NCBI GenBank assembly: GCA_029964075.1
Contig: CM057140.1
Span: forward strand, 4,978,643 to 5,042,642
Origin: Patiria pectinifera
Lineage: Eukaryota > Echinodermata > Asteroidea > Valvatida > Asterinidae
Direction of reading: 5' to 3'
Length of the DNA: 64,000 bases
In this document: positions 45,601 through 57,600 of the stretch, one piece after another
Layout of the letters: every line of letters starts with the position of its first letter
Numbering within the stretch: the first letter of the stretch is position 1
Notes under the pieces: generated by a model
The model's database searches: none
What the model saw: the letters and a program-made list of their open reading frames with translations, nothing else
Told to the model about the DNA's origin: nothing
Made by a program: the position numbers and the translations under genes

Positions 45601-48600
45601 TTAAAGTGTTCACTGTGCACTTCTTAATAAAATCGGAAAATCATGCCAAAATAAATGTCTTTGCCATCTTTGTAATATGGGTATACGTAAACTCAAGATT
45701 TATGAACGGGAATGTTAAGAGATGTTAACCGTTGAAATTTCACTTAATGTGAAATTTCAGGTAAAACTTTTGCTGTAGCCAGGCGATAGAGGCAAAATCA
45801 AAGTGCGCCATGTTAGGGACGTCAACAATACATGTTTTTCTAGTTCAATAAATTAGAGAAAAGCTGTGAAAAATGGAATCATTGACGCTGTGAAGTTTTA
45901 GGAGTACTGCTATTCGAGTATGAGTACTTTGATGATCGAGTACAATTTCGACATGTCGAGTACGAGTACTTTGCTGTCCGAGTACGAGTATCGTCATTTC
46001 GAGTACGAGTATCGTCATTTCGAGTATAAGTACTTTGACATTCGAGTACGAGTACTCTAAAAAAAAAGTACTTGAGTAGTACTGGAGTACGAGTACTGAC
46101 TACTACCTGTACAACACTGGGCAGTGGAACGTTTTTGAAAGGTGGGGGTGGGGGTGGGCACAGAATATGCATACATGTATCTGTAGTAGGGATCCTAAAG
46201 TGGGCAGACAAAGGAAATATTTTAAAAAGTGGAAGGCAAAGCAACTACCCTCATTGCCTCATCTTCTTTTGCTAGCTTTCCTAGTAATCAATTAGATTAA
46301 TTTTCTTGACATTGTGTTAATATCGACCAATTCCATATATGTATGACCTTATTCCGACCTTATTAGTCCCCACAGATGTGATCTCGCTGGTAACCCTGCA
46401 GTGCTGTCTGCTCAGTCTGGGTCACATGATCGTGAGGCAACACCAAGACGCTCATAGAATCCTAGAAGAGGTCTTAAAGATGAACCCGAGGAAAAACCAA
46501 GATGACAACCAAACGGTAAGCTTACATAGTAATGCATGGGACAGCGTGGTAGTCTACAATCCTGGCCAAATCTCGCTGGGCCCCCAAGCCCCCGGCCCCC
46601 ATTCAATGTTGTCTCTCATTGCGCGGTGTGAGCTGCAGAGAACAACATTGAGCGGGGGAGCGGGGGAGCGGGGGAGTGGGTGACTGTGGCAGGCTCAGGA
46701 AGTGTCCCAACCATTTTGGCCGGGATTGTAGGTCTAGTGATGGACTTGTTATCCTCAAGAAGAACATCACAAGTCCAGTCATGCCAGTCGCAAGGAAATT
46801 ACACGTCAATGCACTTGTCTGATCACGAGTAACAGGATAACCAAAGCAAAAGAGTGATTGCCACAGTTCACTTGAATAGCTTGAGACTTGACTTAACTGG
46901 TACTGGACATCACAAGTCCATCACAAGTCCATCACAATTCTATCACAAGTTGTGATGGACTTGTGATGTAGTTGTGATTGACTTGTGATGGACTTGTGAT
47001 AAAGTTTTTTGATGGCATTGTGATGGACTTGTGATGGATTTGTTTTTACCCCTCAGCCGAGAGGCTCGAGGGGTATTGTCATCGCATAGGGCGTCCGACC
47101 ATCCGTCCGTCCGGGCAGCTTAGTTTCCGGTTCATAACTTGAGTTGGAAATGTTGTTTGGGGTTGTAAGTTCGGTAAGGGGTTGCCCTTAGGAGTAGGCA
47201 AGTTGGGATTGGTTTTGAGGTCAAAGGTCAAGGTCACCATGGTGAGTTAAAGGTAAATGGTTTCTGGATGTCAAAAGGTCAAAGGTCAAGGTTACCGTGG
47301 TGAGTTAAAGTTAAATGGTTTCTGGATGATAACGAGTTAGAAATTAAATTTTGGTGTCTAACTTTGGTAGGGGGTTGCCCTTGGGAGTAGGCAAGTTGGA
47401 ATTGGTTTTGGGATCAAAAGATCAAAGGTCAAGGTCACCATGGTGAGTTAAAGGTAAATGGTTTCTGGATGATAACTTTGAGTTAGAAATGAGATTTTGC
47501 TGTCTAACTTTGGTAGGGGGTTGCCTTTGGGAGTAGGCAAGTGGGGATTAGTTTTTGGGGTCAAAAGGTCAAAGGTCAAGGTCACCGTGGTGAGTTAAAG
47601 GTAAATGGTTTTCGGATGATGACTTGAGTTAGAATTCACATTTTGCTCTCTAACTTTGGTAGGGGGTTGCCCTGAGGAGTAGGCAAGTTGGGAGTGGTTT
47701 TGGGGTCAAAAGGTCAAAGGTCACGGTCACCGTGGTACGTTAAAAGTAAATGGTTTCCGGATGATAACTTGAGTTACAAAATGAGATTTTGCTGTCTAAC
47801 TTTGGTAGGGGGTCGCCCTTGGGTACAGGAAAGTTGGGATTGGTTTGGGAGTCAAAAGGTCAAGGTCACTGTGGTGAGTTAAAGGTAAATTCCGGATGAT
47901 AACTTGACTCTGGCTGAGGGGTTTCAACAGCAACGCTGTTTGTTTTTTTGACTTGTGATGGACTTGTGATTGACTTGCGATTGACTTGTGATGGACTTGT
48001 GATCCAACACATCTACCTCAACTACAATACCTCGGGGAATACTCTAGAAGCAAGTTGTGAAAAATCTCAAGGTAGTCAAATGAACTATATTGATACCAAG
48101 AACCTTTATGACCCCTATTTCACAGAACTCCTCTTCAGCTTTCCTGATGGATATTTCAATTGGCAGCTTGACAGTGGATCTCAGTTGTAGAGGTAACAGT
48201 GAGTAGCGTGCACAGTTGTTCACAAGGTGGCAAGTTTGAGTACCAAAAAAAAAAAAATCAGTCACTGTTTTAGCTTCTTGCATGAAAATGCACTCCTTTT
48301 GATAAGGACTAGTCTTGGCCCAAGACTGAATTTTTATTCCCCTTTTTTTGCAGCCAGTCCAGTGACAAATGTGGCTAAGTTGCCGCGGTGGTGGAGGTCT
48401 CTATATCAATAAGATGAGTTTCTAGTCTTGGCAGTCTTGGCATTTTTGTACCTCACGCGCATGCATAAGCTTGAATACAATGCGCGTCAGGTACTTTATG
48501 CTCGGGATTTGCTGGGTAGTGCTGCCAATATTGCCAAGACTGGATTTTAGTCATCTTGTTGATAGTGACTACGCTTGTAATGGACCGGCTGCACACAAAT

Positions 48601-51600
48601 CCAAATCCAGTCTAGGAGCTAGGCTAGATTGGGGCGTGTTGTTGGTGCCGTCTTTCAACAGTTCCCCAAAACTGGTAAGAAAAAGTATCATCGCACATCA
48701 CAATCGGTGATCATGCTCACAACCCATCGAAGCAAGTACTATTTTCAAAACTAATTAATTTCTTTTTTTATATTTTGGCTGTTCTTTGTCAAAGATTCAT
48801 TACTCCATGCCAGAGATCTTGCCGGGTTCTTATTGGTTGCTTGTCTCTTTCAAACTGGCCAATGGGATGACTGCTTACATCATATCAACACCAAACTGTC
48901 AGATTTACCGGATTCCCTCAAACTCACTAACAGATTCATCCAAGGTAAACATATTTTCTTTTCCATTTTATGATCGTATTGTGAAAGCGTGGAGATCCTT
49001 TTCTATCTGAGAAACTGTACTGAAAATGTAATAGTTTTAATGCAGTCTTTGAAATAAAAGCAACGTCTTATTACCATAATAAAGAACTTATTAATACACT
49101 TACAGAAAATTCTGATGCTGTGCACATTTTGAACAGATATTAAGCAAATGTTATATAGCATTAACCCTAACCACCCTGAATCCTTCAAAATCCTTTTTGC
49201 CAAAGTGGAGAAATTTGGAGGATTGGGGTTACATGGCAAAATTGTGTTACTGATTTCGTAGGATGCACTTTGTCAAGGTCTTAAGCCGGACCTCGTGTTG
49301 TTTTTGCTCAGCCATGCATAGACCTGGATTATGCTTGAAATCCTCTGTACTGCTCCGGGATGTCACTGGCCAAGCCTCAACATATTGACAGTCACTGCCG
49401 CAGGTTTTTGCACGATTCAGGCAGTGGTCACCCCTCCACAGACCATACATGTATTCAAGATATAATGGAGGAATTTGTAGGATTGAGGCTATGTATGCTA
49501 TTTTTCCATGAGGCCAATTGGAGGATTCTGCAGGATTGAGGCTTCATCCTAGCAAAAGTGCCTAAGGAATTAGGGTTAGGCCAAACAAAAAAATGGTGTG
49601 TTTACGGTAACCCGACCGACCTGGAATTTTTTCGGCCAAATTGCCGACCTCAAACTTTTTATTGCCATTTTGAAGGTTGATATTGATCATTTTAAATGAA
49701 CAAATTTCAAACATTTCAAGTACTTTTAATTATTTGCCACAAACATAAATCATTTTCCACACTTGGAACTGACCATGATTTGACACAAACATACCTGTGT
49801 TAAAAGTGCGAAAATCGCGACGATCTCAAAACTTGAATTCTCAAACTTCATGAAGTATGATTATTTTTGCACAAACGCATCGGTGAACTTGGGTACGCCT
49901 GGCCGATGGCCGGCAAGGTTCTCCCCACGTACGTACAAACCGTGCAATTACTGCGAATCAGCTTGACAAAAATGACGGTCACATTTTTCAGCCCCCGATA
50001 CACACAATATAATTATTAAACACGCCATTAAAATGCACAATATAACCGTTAAATACGCCATTATTTCATCTTTACATGCAAAATCTTGACAAAAATCCTG
50101 TTTTTCTGATGCATGTGTGATCAAAATGCACACGATGATGGGTTCTGTCGACCGCCAGCTGACAGGCATGCAGCACATACAGCATGGTATACTGGTACCC
50201 TTCGCGTACTAACGGAATCATTGCTATGATGAAGGACCGGAACCAGTGACTACTGCCTATACAAATGTCGTACCGATACCATGCATGATGATGTAGTGCC
50301 GGCCGAAGTTGGATCGTAAAAATACCAAACAAACATCGATGGAAAAAGAGAATTTCTGCGAATTGATTCTCAGAACGTGATCTTTAATATTTTCTGTGTA
50401 TGTGTTTTCCAATAAAATGACGAGACTGCAAAGCTTGAACTTGTGGTGTAACATCATAGCGTGTTTCTGAAGTAGTGCAAGATTTTTGGCCACGTGGGAT
50501 GGGCCGTACACAGTGCAGTAATGTACACTGATACTACGGCGCGATGTACGGCCGGCCAGACTGAATGTCGGTGGCGCCAGCGGCCGTGATTAAGCGTGGA
50601 ATCACCCACCTCGAAAATATTTTTAATTATTTGAGGCAAGTTTTAATCACTTGATGGCCGGTCTTGATCATTTTCGTGGTGGAAATTAAAATAATCCAGG
50701 CACAAAATAATTGGCGAAATAAGTTTTCCGACCTATTGATGCTATTTTGAAAGGCATGTAATCGGAAGCAAAAGGATTTTTTTCTTCACCTTAATTTCTT
50801 AATTTGAAACTTACTTGTAAATGTATATTCACGGGAAGCTTTAACACAGATTGTGAAATGTTGATTTTTTATTAAAGTTAACAATTTTGATTTTTTTTTC
50901 TTTAATTACAAAAATAGGGGTTTACAAGGTCTCTCAAAAATGTTCGGGCCCTTTAAAAGCGGGCCCCGAACCCCACGGCATGGCTTCACAGGTTGTTGAA
51001 TCACAGCAAAACTTCCCCACAGGTTTGAAAAAATCTCAGGGAGAACCCTGGGATGGTACGAATTAATTTGGAATGAAATGTATCGATTGAATATCTTGAA
51101 TGCTTGAATAACGTTTTTATAGAAATGTTTTCGGAAAGAATACGCATGAGCATGCAGAACTGAAATAAAACAAAATTACAAAAAAAAACTATTTCCCTAC
51201 CTACCTACCTGGCTTTTTTTCAGACTGTTACCGTAAACACACCATTTTTTTGTTTGGCCTTATATAAAGCAATTTGAAACAGCTGTTAACAATAGGAAGA
51301 TTTGTAATCCGACTTTTGGTTTGAATTCAATCAAAGACATAATTTCTCTGTTCTGTTTTTTTACCAGGATACTGCTTATATCAAACAGGCAATTCCAAAT
51401 CGGCGATGAAAACCTTGACATCATTGGCTGAAAGCCCTGATACTGATGTCGCATTGAAAGTTAAAACAATCAACCTGATTGGCTGTTGCTTAGCAACCCT
51501 GGTAAGTTGTTTTAGCAGTTCACTATTTTTTCAGATGCAGATTCGGAAAACTAACAAATAGCCCATTTATTCATATGCAGCAGAAAGAAAAATATTTTAC

Positions 51601-54600
51601 TAAGATTTAAATTTGAGTTTCTCTACTGATTCTTTCAGGATCAATATTTCCATCCACAAAATGCCAAATTATCAATAAACACTTCTTCCTGTCAATCTAT
51701 ATAGCAGTGTGCACCGACTAATAAGATCACGACTTTTGGTCAGGTGACCACGGTAGTTTGGTCAGATTTCGTCACCAGCAGTATGAGAATGTATACAAAC
51801 CAAAAAGTAGGCAGGGTTTATGACATATGGCAGTGGATTCCTGCCTGTCAGTCAGTATACATTGACCAATCAGGTCTCAACTTTTGGTCAGGTGACCATG
51901 CTACATGTAGCTTGGCCAAATGTGGTCACAAGCACTGTGAGAAATATCCACAAACCAAAAGTGGGTTGAAATTATGGCCCATGACAATGGATTACTGCCT
52001 GTTAATCGGTATACATTGACCAATCAGGTCACTACTTTTGGTTCAGGCACTGTGAAAAATGTACACAAATCAAACCTGGGCGGGCTTATGACCCACTGTC
52101 AATCATACAGTATCAGGCCATGACTTTTAGTCAGGTGACCAAAGGCATATGGCCCATGACAATGGATTCCTGCCTGTCACTTATACAGTATACATTGACC
52201 AATCAGGTCATGACTTAAGCCCAATTTCACGGCGCTGCTAAGCACACAATTTTCTGCGAACTGTGCCTGAGCCGTCTATTTCATGGAGACCGTAAGCATA
52301 AGTGCAGCAAAAGGCATGCTACTTTAGAGGAAAACATTTCTTAACTTAGGGGTCGTTCACAATTATCAAAATTTTCACAAGTGTACAAAGAGTACGCTTT
52401 TTCAAGGCCCCCCCCCCTCCCCCTAAAAGTGTACGAAAAAAAATGTTGATTTTTTTTTCACACAAGTCTATATATAGACACTTGCATGTGATTTAAAGGG
52501 TTTTTGTAACTTTTGTAGATCAAGTTTTTGGCCATGACATGATCACATGAACCCCTATTCAGTGTGAATGAAGATGTATGTATTATAAATTATTGTGAAC
52601 GGCCCCTTACAAACTCCATGTATTTGTTGGTCGGATTCTTATGGACAATACATCCTTTGTCGAATGAGGAATTTCAACAATTGATCCAAGTCAACAGTGC
52701 AGCTAGAATATTTATTGTCCGCCATAGCTAGTGCCGGTGTTGTTCGACAGGTGTAGCGTGAATATCCGACTCCATGAAATGTGGACTCATTGGTAGTAGT
52801 GCGCACACGTGAGTACGATCATTTACGCTATTTTTAGGATTGTTTGGGGAGAGTCACCTGTCACGTGCGAGGGATGAACCAATAAAAGGGAAAAAGGGAA
52901 AAAGGGGTTTGATTTTCATAGGAGTCGGATTTTCATGTGACATTGGCCGTTAAAAACACGCAGTGGATACGGACTATACATGTACATGTGTATACAGTAC
53001 ATTTTCATGTACGTGTGTATAGGACAATGCCGCATGTGATTTAAAGGGTTTTGCTGTACACAATACGTTCATGGGATGCAATGCGGGACCTGGCGCGGGG
53101 CGCGACCGGCTCGGCAAGTGCTCGATCGGCATCGGTTGCGGCTGTCGGCTGTGGCGACGGGCGAGAAAACAGATCAACATTTAAAAAAAAAAAAATTGTT
53201 AGGCGGGCATTAACAGGCGAGAAAACATATCGAAGTTAAAAAAAAAAAAGGCGTATGGCGGCCATTCACCCCCTCCCCCCAGCGTACGGTTTGTACGCTC
53301 GTGAAAATGTTGATAATTGTGAACGGCCCCTTAGTGACGTAACAATAGAAATCTCCATGCACGTGTGACAGTTACCACGTCCACGCCGTGAAAAAGTGCT
53401 CAAGTTTAGCACTTTTTTTCTGCTACATGTATGCTAAGCACAACTTTTCTGCTAACTGCTAAGCAGCGCTGTGAAATTGGGCCTGGGTCAGGTGACCAAA
53501 GGTGGGAGGGGCTAATGGACAAATCTGCAACAATTCACAAGAAGCTTCAAGTCTTTCATGTTCTACGTCAGATTTTGCAAGTACTTTGTTTTCATACAAG
53601 ATGTCTGTTTTCAGAATAAACCTTACACAGCCATACAGAAATTCCAAGAAGCCTTGAAGATGGACTTCAGCTTCCTTTGCCCTCTGTACAATATATCTGT
53701 AGTCTTCCGACATCTAGGACTTCAAGATGCTGAGATTGAAGCACTCCATCTTCTCATCAAAGCAAGTCAAAATGATGCCTTGATTCTTTTACTACAGATG
53801 TAGTTTCTGTGTAGAATACAAATTGTAACTCGCAGTTGGAGTCAAAACTAATGGCTACATAAAATATTAGATTCCACTATGTGTACAAAAACATGAAGTT
53901 ATAATTTGCTTGCAACATTTAGGAATGTAGAATTGTCACTCTATGACTCATTGTTGATATGAAATGAAGTCTGCCTACATTTTTAAATGATCTGATATCA
54001 GATTTAGTAAGGAGAAGTTAATTTTCCTTTGAGTAATAACCTTTTCTCTCAATTAGGCCATCAAAGACAAGAATCCCAGCATGAAACCTCCAGAGGCTGA
54101 TATTATTCTTGGATCACTCCCTTCAAAAGCTCTGAATAACCCAGATGGCAGCTACATCCTAGAGGAGCAAAGTCTGAACGTTTTGTTTCTCATGTACACA
54201 CTGGCGCAAAGATGCTTAGAACTGGGCAGGTGAGGATTGGGACTACATGTTAATATCCCTTGACATTTGTTTTTGTCTAGATACATGAGATATTTAAAGC
54301 TGGCCTCCAATCAACCTACGATTTGCGGAATAACACAGAATAATCATAAGCATGCTTACGCCACCCACGACGCGAATACGATACACAATCAAATGAGACG
54401 ATCCGGATGCGCGTATGATGTACATGTAACTTCACACAGGTTGACTGCAATCAGGCATGCAACTTTTTCTCGGATCCGCTGTTTTCCTCATTTTTTAACT
54501 TATCATGAATGCCATTACAAATTGAAAAATACTGTACAAAGTCCTGTTTTTACTAAATTCCCAGTTGCTTGCCTGTGCAGTTGATTTCTGCCTGTCAGGG

Positions 54601-57600
54601 ATAAGTTCTGTGGCAGCGCAACATTTGAAATTGTTCAGCTCTGGCAATTGTTGGGTTGTTTTGTTATTGCTGACTGACGCTGATCATCTTAATATTGTCA
54701 CAGACATACTTGGGTCTAAAAATTCAGTGACTGAAATGTTCCCAACGGTCGTAGCTCAGGCGAAGCTTTATCTGTGTAGTCGCAAGATCAACCTGGGGCG
54801 GCTTAAGAAACCGTTCATATAAATAGTTCATGTAAGTGTCCAGGTCGAGAAAAAGATGATTCTTCCAATTCTATTTTAATATGAGATGAATGCAGGTAAC
54901 CAAAATAGGCTTTTAAATGCATTTGCAGCCATTGTCACTAAAATGGCTTCACAGTGAGATTTTGGAATTTTGGTTGGAATTGGACTTTGGTTGTCGGTAT
55001 TCTGTGACTGGATGCATTTTTCCCCTCAAGATTCAATGATGCTGCAAAGAAGTACCATGAACTACTCCGAGTTCTTGAGGATGACCTGTCACCTTCAGCC
55101 AAGGTATGCTGTATTTGTGTGATACAATGTACATGTATCAGACACGATTTAAGGAATGTTGAAAACGTAAAAAAAAATAGTGCAGGCAAAAGTCCACAGA
55201 AGTCTAAAGGTACATGTACGTAGTTTTCTAATGTGGAGATTTGTATAAAACGTATAGATTTGTATTCGTTATTAAAATCCTGATTCCTATGGACTTCTTT
55301 TCTTCAATGTTTACCTTAGTATCCCATGGACTGCAAGGAGGTTTCATCATGGGTTCCTCCCTTGCACACAATCTTTCTGGAGGCTGCGCTGTCATTCTAC
55401 AAAACCAACGACATTGAACAGTCACTCACCATTACTGATAGAGTCATAACTAAAATGGTTCCTACAATAGGAAACACAACCAGAACATCCGATTTAGCGT
55501 CACATAGTCGGGATGCTGACGCAGACACTAGAAGGCAAACTGAACATCATCAAAGAGACAATGATGGGTTGCCAGGGCCCAGTTTCCAAGGTAGTGGTTC
55601 TGGAGGGGACGAGCTAGACGTATCCGTGGCATTTCCTTCATGCAGTAGAGACGAGCCTGGCAATACAAGAAGCAGTCAAATGGCTTCTATTCCTAAACTT
55701 CCTTCAGATATTCCCTTTAGGTCACCTGATGTGAGTATAAAAATTGCCAAGAGACATCTCATAGAGGAGACAGAGATTTCTCAAGAATCTGGTGCGAGAC
55801 TTTTCATCGCAAATGCGCTCTTGTTGAAATCCAGCTGCTTGATCCAGATGAAGAACTGGCCCCAGGCCTTCAGCATTACCAAGGAGTTACTTGAGTATCT
55901 ATCAGGGGTATCAAGAACCCACGATCAGTGTGATGAGATTGGATCCTGTTCCAAGGAGGTGGAGTGTAAGATGGAGGGGGGAGGTGATGATGAGACACCA
56001 AGGAGCAAAAAGAGGAAAACTGAACCAACACACGGTATGTATAATTATGTCGAGTCCTAGCACAGCAAATGAGTTGTTACTCTTAATGGAGATTTTAGTT
56101 TCTCTTTGTTTTGTTTTCGCATGCTTCCCCCACTGTGCCGTAATTTCATCAGAAGTCCATCACAGATCCTCGAGTCCTAAGTCATGAACAGTGACAAATG
56201 CATTCCTTAGTTTGTTGTCGTTCATCCCCTGATACGTTTCACTGGGCTTGTGAATTGACTTATTAACTACCAGACTTTTGATTGTCTCTTATACAGCACT
56301 TTTATGCTCTCTTCACATGTGATGCCACACTTGTGATGCCACACTTGTGATGAATTGGAATACAACACTGCTTATCGCCTCTCCTCGTTTTTGTTTTTTA
56401 TTTGCTGCATTCAATTTTTTTCCATATAGAGTGACTGGCGTGATTGCTATTCGACAATGACACTCAACCAAATGTACAATGATGTAGTAAGAAAACATAC
56501 ATGTACATGTATCTGGAGTTTTATAACCTCATTACACCATTGATGGTACATGTATATACTTCAGGAAGTAAGCAACCCAGGTCGAAATAAAATAGGGAAA
56601 AAATATATTTATTTCCTATTGAAAATACATTTTTTTTAAATCTATTTTTTTCCATTGTATTTCGACACCCCCAAAAATAGCGAAAAAATAGAATAGTGAA
56701 AAAATATCTTTTTAAAAAATAGAGGTAAAATTGAGGTAAAATAGGTTCCTATTTTTAAAAAATGCTATTTTTAAAAAATACAAAATGGCGTCTGTCCAAA
56801 CAACTGTTTTATAATACGTGGACATACATGTACACATGATAATAGTACACATGTCCTGGTGGACAATAAGCATCTTTAGCAGTCCTCAAACATACAGTAC
56901 ATGAAGTGAGCAAGCAATATGACTGCATAAGAATGGAATAATTGAGAAAATACATGTATGTCTATTACCATGAACAGTAATAATGCTGTGACAACCTAGT
57001 GTCCAAACAATTAACATACACATGTATACATCATGCACCATCAAGTTATTAAAACAGTTTGGTTCAACATGCTACGGGTGTGCGTGCTTTTTCAGCAAAA
57101 TACAGCTTGAAAGGGTACAAGAATGTTACTCATAATTGTCCTGGAAAATCTACTAACCATGTGGTGCACTTGTCACTCCATTACTGTGATTTGGATGCAT
57201 TTTAACCCCAGATATACTTGCCCCCATTGCACACATCTCTACTGCAGCTGTGCTTCACAAACGGCTCTCAGAATGCAACTGACAAAATTCAAACTTGCCA
57301 CACACACACAGGATGTTTATCTGGTATGCAAATTAAGTGCTTGGCCTTCAGATTGTGTACTGAGCATATGTCTACAAAATAGCAAAAAAATAGTCCATGG
57401 TTCTCATAAACATGTGTAAGTGTCCAGAAAATAGACGAAAAATAGACTGTGGACCACACAAAAATGTCTAAGTCTCCAAAAATAGTCATAAAATAGCGTG
57501 GCAACATGTACTCATTTTGATGTAATAGAAATAAAATATATTTTGTTCCTATTTTCTAGGAGAAAATAGCTTAAAAATGTATTTTCAATAGGAAAAACAT

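Noticed and set aside
48354-48412. Candidate FANCG exon after TTTTTTTGCAG
   Set aside because: Strong acceptor, but the required phase meets a stop within four codons; 48623-48674 fits instead.
48786-48944. Alternative frame IHYSMPEILPGSYWLLVS for FANCG exon 7
   Set aside because: It does not join exon 8 in phase; the other frame (HARDLAGFLLVACLFQTG) continues the TPR and matches human FANCG.
54565-54822. 85-codon open frame in FANCG intron 10
   Set aside because: Not in phase with flanking exons, lacks usable splice sites and has no recognisable domain.
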